Below the pieces are notes generated by a model. The model was not told where the DNA came from. It did not search any database and was given only the letters and a program-made list of their open reading frames with translations. The position numbers were made by a program, and so were the translations under genes. From the NCBI RefSeq assembly GCF_041146795.1, contig NC_135184.1, positions 11,646,967 to 11,710,966 on the forward strand: DNA of 64,000 nt, written 5' to 3'. Shown here in pieces: positions 50,766 through 64,000 of this stretch. This stretch comes from Maylandia zebra. Taxonomy: Eukaryota > Chordata > Actinopteri > Cichliformes > Cichlidae. How positions within the stretch are numbered: the first letter of the stretch is position 1; each line of letters starts with the position of its first letter.

Positions 50766-51102
50766 GCATGGGGCAGCATGGTGGCACGGTGGTTAGCACT
50801 GTTACCTCATAGCAACTGAGTTCAATTCCACCATCAGGCCAGGGTCTTTCTGTGTGGAGTTTGCATGTTCTCCCCGTGTTTGCGTGGTACTCTTCCCAGT
50901 CCAAAGACATGCGCTTTGTATGGATAGGTTAATTGAATTAATCTAAATTGCCCATAGGTGTGGATGCGGGAGTGAATGTGAGTGCAAATGGTTGTCTGGC
51001 CCTGCGACAGACTGGCGACCTGTCCAGGGTGTACCCCGCCTCTCGCCCTATGACAGCTGCGACCCTGAAAAGGATAAGTGCAAGCGAATGGATGGATGGA
51101 TG
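50766..51102 (+). mobile_element. SINE-like retroposon with 8-bp target duplication
   Basis: A 337-bp unit starts GCATGGGGCAGCATGGTGGC. Its head resembles tRNA promoter boxes (TGGTTAGCACTG as A-box-like, GTTCAATTCCA as B-box-like). It continues through the common fish sequence TGTGTGGAGTTTGCATGTTC and CGACAGACTGGCGACCTGTC and ends in a GGAT-repeat tail. Flanking GACATTGG copies (50758-50765 and 51103-51110) mark target-primed insertion. The family name is not certain. Confidence 0.8.
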
Positions 51103-51110
51103 GACATTGG

Positions 51111-54100
51111 TCTTCTGCAATAATGTGTTAACATATATTGAAACCTACAAGATTAAAACTAGTTGTTTACTGTTGGGTAGGTTCCTCTCATGACGCCAAG
51201 GCAGCTCTAACCCTGCAAAGTATCAACATGATACCTCTGGGAGTGCTCTGTAATCTCCGAGTGTCCTCAGATATCTCCTAAGTGTGATTGTGGAATACTT
51301 TTCCCATTGGTGGTGTGCTTGGTTTGCAACAGTGTTTGGGTAGATGGTATGTCCCATAAATCCAAGGGCTCAAGGTTTCCTGGCAGAACATTGTATCACA
51401 ATGATAATGATAACCAAGGTTGCTCACCGTTCAGTGGTTTTAATGTTGTGGCTGATCAGCATTTATGAAAAGCACTGGAACAGAATCAAGTAAGAGTCTT
51501 GCACACAGTTCCCTATATCATGTTCAGTCTACTGATATACTGAGAAGTATCACAATATAACGAATGTTCTTCATAGGATGTTTCCAACAGTGTCCAGTGA
51601 GAATGTTGTTGCTTAGGCTCTTCAGATATGAATGTAATGCTGTAAAACTTTTACTTTGTTAGTCCAATTCCATGCATTCATTTTATAAAGCATAAATATT
51701 TGTAGATTCAATGGACCAAGAGTAAATTCAATGTTTCAAAGTATGCAGGTAAGTAGGTAAGTAAAGATGAAATAAATACAATTATTGAACAAAGCATCGC
51801 TTCAGCAACAACAAGTTGCTTCCCCCAATAACAGAAAGTAATGGGCTTCAATCAGTAATATTCTCTCCACTTCTTTTTCACAAAATGAGCTTCAACCATC
51901 AGGATCATGAAAGATTTAATAACCTATAATAAATCTTACAAAAGTATAGATGTGCTTCAAAAGATCTTCAAGTCTTTGCAGATTTTTCTTCTCTGAAACA
52001 TAGGGTTTGAGTTCAAATAGAAGGGTGACTTATTGACTCAAGCATCATCAAACTGCAACCTATATTACACCCAAAGTGCTTGCAAACTTTTGGCAAGAGA
52101 TTACAGTGTGATATGTTTCTGTACAGGGTTGTGATTGAATCACAGCTGTAGTCCAGTTGGCAACAATGATATTGTTACTTTTCAGTATTGGCTGGCTGCA
52201 CAAGTTGGAAAAAGGGAGTGAGTCAGAGATGTGATCGAGGTATAATGGAGTTCTTCACAGGTCAGCGCAGAACTATTGACCTCTCAGTGGGTTCTCTCTG
52301 TCCTCCGCTCATCCGCCACAACATGCACCTCTCATCAGCAGTCCATCAGACCAGGGTTTCCAGGAAGAGCTCGGAATTTCGAATTGTACTTTCATCCAGC
52401 TGCTGTCCCGTTTTACAATTTCAATTTCTCCTTCCCTCAACAGTCACTGTAAACTGTGGCCAGCAGTGCTCTCATGCATCAATCAAAATAGCAAATGGTT
52501 GTGTAATGAGATGAGATGGCTGCATACAAAATAACTGGCTGGCTTCCAAGCACATTAGTCTCTGTTACAATTTTCTCCTAATCAGCAATTTCCCCTGCTT
52601 ATCGTGCTCCATTTATTATTCTCTTTTACATTTGCATTTTACATTTCGGATATAGGAGGAAACACTGAATTAGAGGTTATCCCTACCAACCCACACAAAT
52701 TGAATTGTTTTTACCCCTCCATGCATATTTTCACAGCAGATGATTTGTATCCACTAGAGGTGTTTTACCCAGTGGTGAGCTCATATTGTAATTCCAGGCA
52801 GGATGACAGGCTCCATGTTTTTCTCTGGTTCTGTGCTGCTAGATTGCTCTTGATGTATTTGTAGAAAGTAACAATCACAACACATTTTTAGGTGTACTGG
52901 AGCTATATGCGTGTGTCTCTATGTGTGTGTGTTATGAAAGTGTCTGTATGGGTGTGGGTGTAGTTTAAGGGACAGCAGGAAAAGCTGTTGCAATGTCAGC
53001 ATCTTTCCCGGAGGAATTTAAAAGGTGACTTTATCGGTGATTAAATACTTTTAAAGCCTGGGAGATAATCATAGATAAAGTTTGTGCAGTGCGTGTGCAA
53101 AAAGTGATAAGCTTAGTGTTTACTGTCAACAAACCTCATGTAAAAAACCCAAACTAGCTGTGTATTAATCCACACCAGAGCTTGACGACTACTCTACCTT
53201 GGTTGTTGCACTTAACCACAAGTTCTTCGCTTCTTACTGAAGATGGAAAAACTGTATAGATGAATTACAAAAGTTGTAGCAAGTTTGAGTTTTCGGCTGT
53301 GGATCTTTACTCACTAAAGCCTTCTGCCCTGTCTGAAGGTCTTACGTTTTCACTGCAGAAGCTGCAGACAAATGTAATGATGCCTTCCTCAATTGGGTCT
53401 ATCCCTAATGTAGCACTTCTACAAAATCCAGATGAACTATTAGCCTTTTTCAAAATTGAACGTCTTTCCATTCTTCCAGGAAAACCAGAAAGTTTAAATT
53501 GAACACAACCCTCCGGCTAAATAATCTCACTCAGTCCCCAGTGCAAGTGAAATCCTACAAAGTCTTTAACTATACTATGCAGAATAAGGATCAAATGTAA
53601 AAATTCAAGAAGGCAGAGAGAAAAGGGTGCAAGATGATAAATTACCATTGCTCAGTAAGACTCATTTTAGTGAGTTTAGTGAGTTATATCTGTTGTCTGT
53701 GGATGATCCAGTACTGATCCTGGGCCTGGTAGTGACTGAATAATTGTTTTGAACTTAATAAAAGCAAAATCTCTCTTTAAAGACAACAACTGGTACAGAA
53801 TATCACTTGGTAATTTTTAATTTTCACTATAAACCTTTACTCATGTGTTTACCTACTTGATGCGTACCATGCCAATTGTTCAGATCCCAGTGTCATCGAA
53901 ATCCATTTTTATCAAATGTTTTTTACAGGAAAGCTTTGATCAATATGTGTCCAACCGTGTGTCCTTCATTAGGCTGTGGAACACTGTATTACCTCAGCAG
54001 AGTGTTGTTTAAATGTATCCTGTTTGAAGTTTCAGAGCTCTATTTGTAGCTGTAATATTAAAATATAAATTCTTTATAAATCTGATTGGATTAGGGAGCA

Positions 54101-54707
54101 CTCAATCAAAAACTTTTGTGCAGATCAACAGTCAAATGACATTTCAAATTCTCCTTTTTACGTGAGTGCACGCAGACCCTGAAGCAGTCCATGTTAATCA
54201 AAGCTAATGAAAGTTAATAACCAATACACAGAAACAAGTAATTTTTCCTGTGTTGAACTTGTTTAGTAGTACAGCCCTCATAATGTCTATGCACAGATTT
54301 TGTCAACAAAATAGTGCCACTGCCATACAATGTGACCATAATGGCTACATCTCACTTTTATAAAGGTAAAGATAAAGAACAAGATCACAGATGGATGTGG
54401 TATAAAAACCTTTTGGCAGAGCGAGTGGTGTCAGGCCACTGAAGGATGGTCTTTAGTTGGAAACTAGTTTTCTGTAAATCCATCCTGTTAGTGTGTGCAG
54501 AGCTATAGCTAAGAAAAACATTTAGCTGTGTTACTTGGTCATAACATTAGTAATGTATCTAAACAAGGTAGAATTCATAGTTTTCACATAATTTAATCAT
54601 GGACAAATTAGCATTGCTGATCCAGGGATATTTTATGTTTTTTGTTTGTTTGTTTGTTTTTAATCTCTGAGGATAACATAAAATTAACATTTGGTTTTAG
54701 ATGAAAT
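51111..54707. other. Intergenic region, no gene seen
   Basis: About 3.6 kb with no supported exon, RNA gene or bounded mobile element. Open frames at 52188-52514 and 53260-53502 show no recognised domain. Confidence 0.5.
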
Positions 54708-54716
54708 ATATTAACT

Positions 54717-55027
54717 TGTCAGTGGCACAGTGGTTCCATGGTTAGTAGTGTCACCTCGCAACAAGAAGGTCCTGGGTTTAAATCCACCAGCTGGGTGAAG
54801 CCTTCTTGCATGGAGATTACATATTCTCCTTATGGCAGCATGGACTTGGTCAGGTTACTCAAGCGTCATCCCACAAGTTAATTTGCTGCAAATGGGAATA
54901 AATGTCTGTATGCGCCCTGTGACACACTTGCAACCTGTCTGGGGTGTACCTCGCCTCTCGCCCTGTAACAGCCGAAATAAGCTCTTGCAACCATGAATTG
55001 GTTAAGCGTAATAAAATTGATGGATTG
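54717..55027 (+). mobile_element. Second SINE-like retroposon with 9-bp target duplication
   Basis: Related to the copy at 50766-51102 but more diverged: GGCACAGTGGTTCCATGGTT head, GGTCCTGGGTTTAAATCCAC as B-box-like region, and ACCTGTCTGGGGTGTACCTC near the 3' end, finishing in a GATGGATT tail. A perfect ATATTAACT duplication lies at 54708-54716 and 55028-55036. Confidence 0.75.
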
Positions 55028-55036
55028 ATATTAACT

Positions 55037-58000
55037 GATTTTTATTGAATGAATGTCCATGAAATTTGGCATGGGCACACATTCCTCCCTCAAGATGAAT
55101 TGTTAAATGTTTAGTCATTCCTCTGTCTTCTTCAGGTACAAGCTTCATGTCTGCACAATGCTTTAGTTTGAGGGTAGGTTGATATACAATGGTTAGCAAA
55201 TTCATTACACCATCTGTCATGAAAATAAGAAAACACAGAAATCTGTCAAAAATGCGTTTAACACAAAAATAATATTGTTATTTATTAATAACAAATTGAA
55301 TTCACATTTATGTAGCTACATTTGAGCTGGCACTCTGGACTTCTAATAAGAATACGAATAATGTAGTTTACTAAAACTGCTGATTTGAACATTTATGGAT
55401 AACAGCAATAGTTATATTTTACCATTATAAATATAATTTCACTTAAAGAGCTTGCACATAATTACAGAAACATTGAAAAATAATTGTGGTAATTACCATT
55501 ACTGTTAATTTAAGCCAGCTGTAGCACAAACCTGGATGGTGATCTAGTGAATTTGCTAAGAAATGTATATGAAATGTGTTCATTTTAATCAAACTGGGTG
55601 TTTTCTCTGCTGTCAATCGAACACCACCAGCACTGGTAGTGATGCATATTGTAAAATATAAGCTTTCCTTACAGAAGCCTGCGCTTGTGTGCCTTGAATA
55701 ATGACAGCAACAGCTGGTGAATGAAATTTTTCACAGAACTGTTTCACGAAACTATTTTATGCTAAATATCTGTATCTTACTGAGCCAACATGTATCGAGC
55801 ACAAAAAGGTTAATTTGCTCTGCCGTGGCTGGTGTTTGACAGTCATTTTAGAGACAAATGCAAGGTGGCTTGTTGAGTGAATAGGGGACATACAAGTGAG
55901 GTTGGTCTCCATTTACTGTGCAAGAGAATGGATGCTCAAGGACCTTGACTACTCAGAAGAGCACCAGCCGAATATTGAGAGGATAAGAGGTAGACCCATG
56001 TAGTAATTTGTAGTATTCATGCTACATTACACAAGCAGTTGTTGAGTTAAAGCACTCTAAAGAAGCAGATGAAATTGTAACTGCTGTCCTGGCTTAGAAC
56101 ATATCTGCCAGTAAAGGGTTTTGTGAAATATTTTTTTTCTTACTTAGATCCTTTTTTATTGCAACGAGTGGATGTAAGTTAGAGCTTCAATGTGTCGTTA
56201 ATGTCCTTGGAAAGGGTTTTTGTGTTTTGTCAGTGTACCCTCAAAGAAAAACCAGCGCTAGCAAGTGCTCCCAGAACCTTGTGTTTCCAATTACTGTCTG
56301 TATGGCTCTTTTCAATATAGAAAGAGAAATGTTCCTGTGATCACAACGTTCTTGTAATGACAGAGTGAACCCATCAACAGGGTGGCGGCAGAGCCAGCCG
56401 GCATTAATGAATCTTCAACGTGAGACACAGAGCAATTACATGTGATGTTACTATGGCTTATTCTTTTCTTGTGGAGAACCATCCAATTATCAGTTGATCC
56501 GAGAGTTTCCAGGGAATCACAACAATTGTCACTTGTAATTTTGTTGTCGCTCACAAGATGAGAAATGTAACTTAGCAACAAAATGGATGGGTTTACAGGA
56601 CTGTGCCACACCAGGGCAGTTTGTTGTTGCACTCTAATTAGATCTGACAAGCATGTCAGCATCCACAATTTCCTGCCATTGCTTCTTGCTTCTTTAAAAA
56701 CAAAAATGCACTTTTTGTACGCTTAATAAAAAACAGAGAAACAGTAAACAGTAATTGTCACATTATTATCAAATACCAGAAATATTATCATAAGTGTTGG
56801 GCTGACAAATTGCTGGTCCCTTTCTTTTAAATTTTTCTTTTGTTTCAAAGTTTAGTTTAAAACATCTGCCATCTCTTTTTGTTTGTGCGTGCTGTATTTT
56901 AATTTTTAGGATGATATCTGAATTTATTCTTTGAAGATTTTCATAAGTCTTTTGACTTTCTGAGCCTCCTGTAAATCAAAGTGACTCTGAGGAAAATCTA
57001 GTCAGAAAGTCCAGGTTGGAGAACACTTCTCTATTTGTGCTTTTTGTCTGATATCACAGGAGTAGGAATAGATTTCATTTTTCCTTCAATAAACTATTGT
57101 TAGAATTTCATAAAGAAATCAGTCAGCACGAGCCACGGTGGGTTCTCGGCCTTTGGATGATTCTGCACAGCAGCTTTTGGAAATGAGTCAACCTGGGTGT
57201 GTGGTTGGGACGATACCCGAACAGCTGCACGTACGACGCAGAAGGAGAAAATGTTCTACAGTGAATGTTTATGTTGTGCTGTTTTCCCTTTTTGAATATG
57301 CAAGCATGTTTTGTGTTTCTACAAAGGTACCTTGTGCTCCGTTCTGAAACTATATGCCAGATTCTGACTATGTTGGATATTTTAAGTTGAGTGGATAATG
57401 CATACATTACTCTGTATTTCAACCTGTCACTCAACTTCAGCTCCTTCACTTCTCCCTGTTTTTGATGAGCAGGACACTAGGGGGCACTATGTGACCTGCT
57501 GTCTCCTTTTTTATTGTGGACTGGTTTCCATTGCAAACTGGTAGGCTCCAGTTCTGTGCACGGACACTGCGCTGTGTGACCAGTGTTCCCAGAACCACAC
57601 TATATAAGTGGGAGAATTGCAGACATACTCCCGGAGGCAATGCTACATTTCATACACGGAGGAGTTTGAACACTTGCACTGCAAGTCATCAGATCCACCC
57701 ACACAATCAGAACTAAATGAGTGAAATGATTCTTTTTCTGCATTCACTGTTTTTAATTCAAACATGACCCAGCCTTAATACATAGGAGAACTGAGGGGAA
57801 GCGTATTCATTTCTTTTCTCTTTTCAATACACTTGCATTTTGTGAAAAACAGTGTTGTAATATAAGCCTAGATGATTTTATCATCAGAAATCTGTTCAAT
57901 ATGTCAAGGAATAACTTTCCACAAATTAATCTTTAAATTATATAGTTTATATTCACTGACATGATTTTATATAAGCAATGAATATTTATTTTAGATAAGT

Positions 58001-60619
58001 CTCTTTTAAAAAGCTCTGCTCTTGAACCAGTGCATTCTCTCGCCTCATTTAAGGCACTGGTTTTATAAGCCGTCTGATGTAATAGCAGAATTACTCCTGT
58101 ACTGCGTGTTTTAAGCCGGACACCTACCCTTTCTATACATAAATGCACTGCTATTTAGATGCTCTCACGCAAGTGGGCTGTTCTAACAAAAAAAACAAAT
58201 AAGTAAATAAATGGTGAGCTTTGCATGGAATGCTCTTATACAATGTCTTCTAACGGTCATAATTGTACTGATATGCGGGTCCCGGCTGATCCGTGCATGA
58301 AAAAAGACAGGCATGTGGAGGCATGCAAACCTGTGTGGATGCAGAGTACATGCTGTCAGCTACAACACAACTATACATACTGTCACACTTAAGCACCTCT
58401 GTGCTTATCCAGCTGAACGGAAGAATGTCTGGTATGGGAAGCTATATGATATTGTCCTGGCACACGAACACAGAATTTCTTCTTTCTTCCTTCTTTCTTT
58501 TTTTCTTTAAGTTTATTTATTCCTGAATAATGCCTCACTTTGCTTAATCAACCTTATAGCATCTGCATAGATGATGCATGTTGCAGTTCATGCTTATAGT
58601 AAAAAAAAAAAAGAAGAAGCTATTTAGTTAAGCATTAATGTCAAACCTTCTATCATGTAAAGGTTTATGGTTTTAGGAGTGTCTGTCTGTCCAGCTCTAT
58701 TCTCATTTTCCTGTTCTCAGTCTTGTGTTAAAGCCTTTATTATGCAATGAAATCTTTGCTGTCTTGGTGGCAAACCTACTTAATAAATTGGCCATAAAAC
58801 ACAGCAGTTGTCGGTTTTTGATTTTGACTTTATAGCACAACCGTTATGCTTTTAGTCGTACTAGAGAAGATAAATACAAGAACGTAGTATGCATGAATAG
58901 ATTGTCACATAACATAAACAACGCATCCTTCCTTTGGTTATCTTTTAAAACAAGTCATATAATGAGCAAGATATTTTTGCAATGGAAGAATAAAACAGCA
59001 AGTCTGTCTGCTCTCCTTCAAGTCAATTCTTTTTTTTAGCGAGGGAGGGTCAGTACAAAGAAGAGCAGCTTGCTGTTGTCGCTTTCTGTTATCTTTCACT
59101 TTCTCTTACCATTTGCAGTGACTTCTGCATAATCTGTGCTGCGACTTAGGTGTCAGTTTCACTATGTAACACAATGGGAAGTTGGGAATCAATAATCTGC
59201 CAGTGAGTGTGTGAGAGAAAGAAAGACAGAGACTTTGCATATATCCAGCAGAGTGAAGAGAGTAATTTCCTTTCTTTGGAACAAAGCACTGATCCCTAGA
59301 ACACAGCTCAGTGTTTAGACAGAAAGCACAAAACATTTCACACTCCATAGCCTCCACATTGGGGACCACTAGCCAGCACAAAAAAATACATTCTTAAAGT
59401 CATTGATTCAGCCAAGTTCTGAAAACACTGCTCATCCTGGTCTACTTCAACTTTATTCTTGTAAATCCACTTTTTGTGCTTTTCCAAAAGTATAATTCTC
59501 TTTTAAAATATAGACACTGTTCTGCATATGAATTCACTGTAACTATGGGACATAATATACTAAGTGACATGTTACATTTTCAGTTGGATGGATGCATTTC
59601 AAAACTAGAACGACTGGTTGTTCTTTTGTTGATATTCACATATCTGTACTAGCAGCTACATGTGTCCTGTCTTTGGTGGCTTTGCATGTAGAGTACAGCG
59701 GCTTTTTAGAGTGCTTTCACTGAAAACAGGTCCCCACTGTGGCTAAAAACAACGCTGCAAGAGTCAACCCCAACAATAAAGTTGGCTGTAACTAATGTAG
59801 TCGTATTAATAATTAATAATTACATTTTTATGCCTCCATGCAGGCGACAGCCTTCACCATCTTGTAAAACTTGACAGCCAACAGTGGGAAAAGTTGAATT
59901 TTCAATGTACAAGATGCTTCCAAATTTCTCTTTTTTGACGATAGTCATGTTTGCTTGTTGCTCGTGTTGAGTCTTTTGACAGTCTGGCAAGGCTGCTGAC
60001 ACTGAAGTTCCAGATGTCCAGAGCTTTGCACCAACATATAAAAGCAAAGCTATAGAAACAAAGAAATGTCTGTTCTTTCTGCATCCTCCTTCTGTTTCAA
60101 GTCCACAAGACCAGATTGTGATGTGACTGGATTCTAAATTAGTTTGCTAACTTGTTTCAGATCTGGTGGGCATATGGATTCATGTCGTGACTCCACTGAC
60201 CCTGCTATCAACATTGCATATTTGCTATAAACACTGAGCCTCTTCCTGTTGTTCAGTTGTGAAGCCATACTGCACATGTGCACAATGCACCCTCCATGCT
60301 TGCCTCTCTTTACACCTTTCTCTCACAAAGACTGGACCAATAGATAACGTGGGAACAATTGCATATTACGAATCTGTTGTTTGTGTAGGCGTAAACATAA
60401 TGAACAAAGCAATATCGCAGACACAGTCCTGGTAAAACATAAGTACATTCTCTTTGAATAATAAGGTTTTACGTATCAGACCATGATAACAGCAATCTGA
60501 TTGATAGAAGGTCTTGAAATTGAGTAAATACAATCTTAGATGATGAACAACACATGACACATTACATCACATCATTTTTTTTAATTAAACAGAATTTAGT
60601 CAAAATGCAGAAACAGCGT
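55037..60619. other. Intergenic region, no gene seen
   Basis: About 5.6 kb without a supported exon chain, RNA gene or bounded transposon. The only site noted is a CTCF-like motif near 57474-57487. The stretch 57120-57720 is less AT-rich and carries short open frames on both strands, none recognisable. Confidence 0.5.
57474..57487 (+). promoter_or_regulatory. CTCF-like motif
   Basis: CACTAGGGGGCACT resembles the CTCF core (CCACTAGGGGGCAG-type). It lies in the gene desert, and its polarity is opposite to the motif at 9177-9193. Binding is untested. Confidence 0.35.
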
Positions 60620-61573
60620 GTGAAAAACTAAGTACAACCTTACTGTTCCCATATAAACTAATAAGGTAGGCAGCCAGGTGCTAATTGCCAAATACATTTG
60701 ATTACCTGATCATCAGAAAGTGTGAGTACATATAAAAGCAGAAGCTTTGGCAGTTTTCTAGTCTGTAGTATTTAGGTGTGTTAACATGGTGCCAAGAAGG
60801 AAAGACATCAGTAATGACCTTAGAGAAGCAATAGCTGTTGCCCATTAATCTAGGAAGGGCTATAAGGCGATTTCCAAACAATCTTATTCAGTGAACAAGA
60901 TTATTCACAAGTGGAAAACATTCACAGTTACCAATCTTCCCAGAAGTGGATGTGCCGGCAGATTCCCTCCGAGGTCAGACCTTGAAATACTCTGAGAAAG
61001 TGCAAAAAAACCAAGAGCTACTTCTCAGACTCTGCAGGCCTCAGTTAGCATTTTAAAGGTTAAAGTTCAATTAGAAAAAGGCTGAAGAAGTATTACTTAC
61101 TTAGAAGGGTTGCCAGGAACTGTCTTGTCTCTAAAAAGAACATGGCAGCACAGCTTGGGTTTGCAAAGTTGCATCTGAATAAACTCAAAGAATTTTGGAC
61201 CAATGTCTTTTGGACAGACAAGACCAAAGTGGAGATGCACAGTGCCACATTTGGTGAAAACCAGAGCATATCAGCACAAACTGCGCAGGACTGGAGGTGA
61301 TGGTTTGGGGTTGTTTTTCAGCCACAGGACCTGGCCACTTTGCAGTTAGTGGGTCAACCATAAGGTCCTCTATATACCAAAGTTTTCTGGAGGTGCACTT
61401 TGACTTCATTTTTGTGAAATAAATGATGATATGTAATATGTCATGTGTTCCTGTTCATGTGAATTTATACTTCAATAATTTCAAATTATTTAAGGACCAA
61501 ATGAGTTTTTATCCTGACGTACAAAACCTTAGAGCTGACTGAGAGAGGATGCACTTTCTTTCACAGTGACTGT
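60620..61573 (+). mobile_element. Degenerate Tc1-like transposon
   Basis: Left of the frame lies the familiar Tc1 leader (AACTAAGTACAACCTTACTG, AGCCAGGTGCTAATTGCC). It is followed by a broken transposase from MVPRRKDISNDLREAIAVAH at about 60786 through a KVIIHKWKTF-like region, NLPRSG, and a diverged FWTDKTKVEM first-Asp region near 61195-61235. The second half is deleted. The sequence then jumps to TTTTTGTGAAATAAATGATG and a decayed right terminus (CACTTTCTTTCACAGTGACTGTA). It is inactive. Confidence 0.7.
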
Positions 61574-63249
61574 ATATCTCATCCCATTATTAGACCGTGC
61601 CAAAATAGCACCTGTTCAGTTTTCTATGACAATCTGCAAAGAAACTCGAAATAGTGGAGCAGTTTGGGTGAGAGTACTTTTTCATACTGCTGCCTGAGAC
61701 ACAATCACCACCATACTTATCTGTTTCAGTAATTTAAAGTCATCTCCCAGAATGGGTTCAAAACAGCATGAAATGACACGCGAAAAGCAGAAAATTAGTT
61801 AACATGACACTTCAGATGTACTCAAAAGTGGCATGTTAACATTTAAAAAGCGTGTTTGGTGTTGCTGCAAATGACTTTTTGGTTCATCACATTTGCACCA
61901 ACATGAATAATAGATTCATAGTCTTTTACAAATTGCCATGAGGTAGGCTTGTGTATATTCCTGTGTGACTAACCTGGGCTCATGCATTTCTTCCCTCGTC
62001 TGTAATCAGCAAGCCGTTTTAGCCCTCAGTGCTGCCACTGAGGAGAACGATGGCAAACCTTCTTGCATATCCAGAGAGAAGACATTTCTGTCCAGTTACA
62101 ATTGTTTCTGCATTGCTTGAATTGGATCATCAGCCATCATAAAAACATTCAAGGTCACTTGAAGCACACATCTCGTTGCTCCTAACATTTGCTTGAACAA
62201 TAACTAAACATTTTATCTCTGTATTATTTGTACTTAAGCTTTCTTTCCCCCAGTGTGTATCAACATCAAGGTGTGCCAGAAAGAGTTGTGTTTATGTGTG
62301 CATACACTTATAAAGCGTGAGTCCTCTTGTTGTATCCTCAGGGGTTGATGGCTGAGCTCCTTGGGAGGGGTGCTGCAGTATTTACCACCTGCTATGAAAC
62401 AAGCCTTCTGTGCAACTGTGATAGTGTCATATGAAGTGAAATGAAAGTGACGCCTCTCCATATCAATGCGTCCCGTTTTTAGAATAATCTTTCCGTGGCA
62501 TTCCTACTTTTATTAGATTGTGTACAAGTGGTGAGCAGGGAGGCGAAGCAAGGAGACAGAGCGGGGATGACAGGGAGCAATTGTCACGTTCATTTCTGTA
62601 TGACAAGCTGTTGGCTCCTTGGATTATTTCCATCGACTTAACAAGTGAACTCAGCTAACATTCATATTTCAATATCACTTTGTTTACAAAATCTCCGCTT
62701 TTCTTTTCTTTCAAATTTTCATCTTGTATACATATAAAGAAATAACAAGACCAGAAGAGCAGAGACAAGATTTGCTTGGTAAATATCATTTCACCTTCTT
62801 CTTGTCTAATTCTATTCCTTCTTTTATTTTTCTGCTGGCCGCAGTACATCACCAACACTAACTGGACCGGTTTCTTATTTAGATTTGTCTTTGCCTCTCT
62901 GACATTTTTGCACTACCCTGGTTTTATGTCTTTGACTATTGTGTGCTGAGTAGATCTCGACCTGTTGTTGATCTAAAATTATTAGTTTTGTAGTATTCAT
63001 TTGAGTGGGAATTCTTTGTTTTTTGAATAGAACTGTGGAAAAGTGTTGACCTACGTCCAAAGAACTTGACTTTCTTGAGATTATTGTTTACTCAAGCCTC
63101 ATCAGAAAAGAAAGATGGCTGTCAAGAAACCATTATAAGGAAGGGAAACAGGGGGGAAAGGTTGATTTATGCCAAATTACACAAGAATTGGACCTAAAAT
63201 CAGTGGCAGCGGACCTTATTGAAGTCTTCTATTGAGGTCTGATATGAAT
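61574..63249. other. Intergenic region, no gene seen
   Basis: About 1.7 kb of AT-rich DNA with no supported gene, RNA or bounded repeat. Short open frames lack recognisable motifs. Confidence 0.45.
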
Positions 63250-63560
63250 CCAAATTGAAATTATTGGTTGTCATTGGTATATCCTGGACAGTGATCAGGA
63301 GAGAGGCACAACAAGCTCATCCTGACATAGAACAGAACAAAAACCAGCCACCATCCAAAGAAGAGCTTTCAATGTACACCAAGAAACTATTCCTGAAAAC
63401 TATAAAGAAATTTCAAGAAAGCTTGAAAGAGAGTTCAAGTTCTGTATATCCATGTATGTTTGGGTATGTTTGAATACATTTCTGCACCAGGTCCTCATTT
63501 TTCCAGCAAAATATAAAGAAATGAAGGATGGCTCAAAACGCATATATTTCATATAGTCAA
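63250..63560 (+). mobile_element. Tc1-like transposase C-terminal remnant
   Basis: The frame at about 63325-63430 reads HPDIEQNKNQPPSKEEL followed by KKLFLKTIKKFQESLKE, matching the post-catalytic end of fish Tc1 transposases (NKNQPTSKEELWNVLQE type). CCAGCAAAATATAAAGAAAT and GGCTCAAAACG downstream resemble the element's 3' end. The N-terminal half is not present. Confidence 0.6.
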
Positions 63561-64000
63561 CCAATTTGTATTACCCAAGTGCACCATGGTCTGAAAAACA
63601 TTGGTGTAGAATGTTTTTCTCCTTGTTTTTACATGAAGGGGGATTACTCTTCCTCAAACATGAGTTCCCTTGTCAAATTTCGCATAGTCTGCGCTATTCT
63701 AGGCCAAATCCCTCTCTTCGCAGTTGAATAAATTTATAAAAAGTCTACGCTCTTTAAAAATGTCCCACAGTGCAGCTAAGAAACACTGTGACCCTGTTAA
63801 CATACACACAGAAGTGTTCTACTGTCTTTCTAACGCGTGCATGCTGTACACTGTTATATTGTTGCATCAGCTGCTGCTGACATCAGGACAAATCTTGGAA
63901 CAGGCTTCATACTTCTGATTTAATTCTGGTTACTGTCCATCCCATTATGTGTCTGTCATACCACCAGTTCACTACTGCTGACATATAGCTTTACTGACGT
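63561..64000. other. Window end, no gene seen
   Basis: About 440 bp with two short open frames (63528-63731 and 63724-63918) that have no recognisable motif. Nothing is called. Confidence 0.4.

Overview
The window is vertebrate nuclear DNA, almost certainly a teleost and probably a percomorph such as a cichlid, although the species cannot be fixed from sequence alone. The evidence is spliced genes with GT/AG introns, long CA and TA microsatellites, Tc1/mariner and hAT transposons, fish-type retroposons and solo LTRs, and a gene order matching human 1p32.3 (YIPF1, LRRC42, TMEM59, TCEANC2, CDCP2). There are no bacterial-style operons, CRISPR arrays or phage genes.

Bases 1-17,806 are a compact gene cluster whose exon-intron structures could be rebuilt phase by phase. 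They are yipf1 (minus, seven exons, last coding exon not found), lrrc42 (plus, seven exons, 405 aa), tmem59 (minus, eight exons, 329 aa), tceanc2 (plus, four exons, 207 aa) and cdcp2 (minus, six exons, 531 aa). yipf1/lrrc42 and tmem59/tceanc2 are head-to-head pairs with 0.86 and 0.92 kb between start codons, so each pair probably shares a bidirectional promoter. lrrc42/tmem59 and tceanc2/cdcp2 converge tail-to-tail. The products do not form one pathway. They are a Golgi/endosome Yip1-family protein, a leucine-rich repeat protein, a Golgi/endosome glycoprotein linked to autophagy, a TFIIS-like nuclear protein and a CUB-domain surface protein.

Bases 17,807-64,000 are a gene desert of about 46 kb in which no cellular exon could be supported. 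It holds an intact Tc1 transposon with an uninterrupted DD34E transposase (20,823-22,427), several broken Tc1 copies, an internally deleted element with about 158-bp inverted repeats (46,882-47,418), a 973-bp hAT element (49,041-50,013), two solo LTRs with 5-bp target duplications (27,114-27,852 and 36,349-36,879), two SINE-like retroposons with 8-9 bp target duplications, LINE 3' fragments, and a nested inverted-repeat structure at 37,286-38,903. A 694-bp hAT-like element sits in a yipf1 intron and a broken Tc1 copy in an lrrc42 intron.

No clearly new biological system is evident. The items most worth a second look are the nested inverted repeats, the intact Tc1, the tail-less hydrophobic C-terminus of CDCP2 (GPI or transmembrane), the altered ATG16L1-binding motif in TMEM59, and a perfect 21-bp-arm hairpin at 45,771-45,815.
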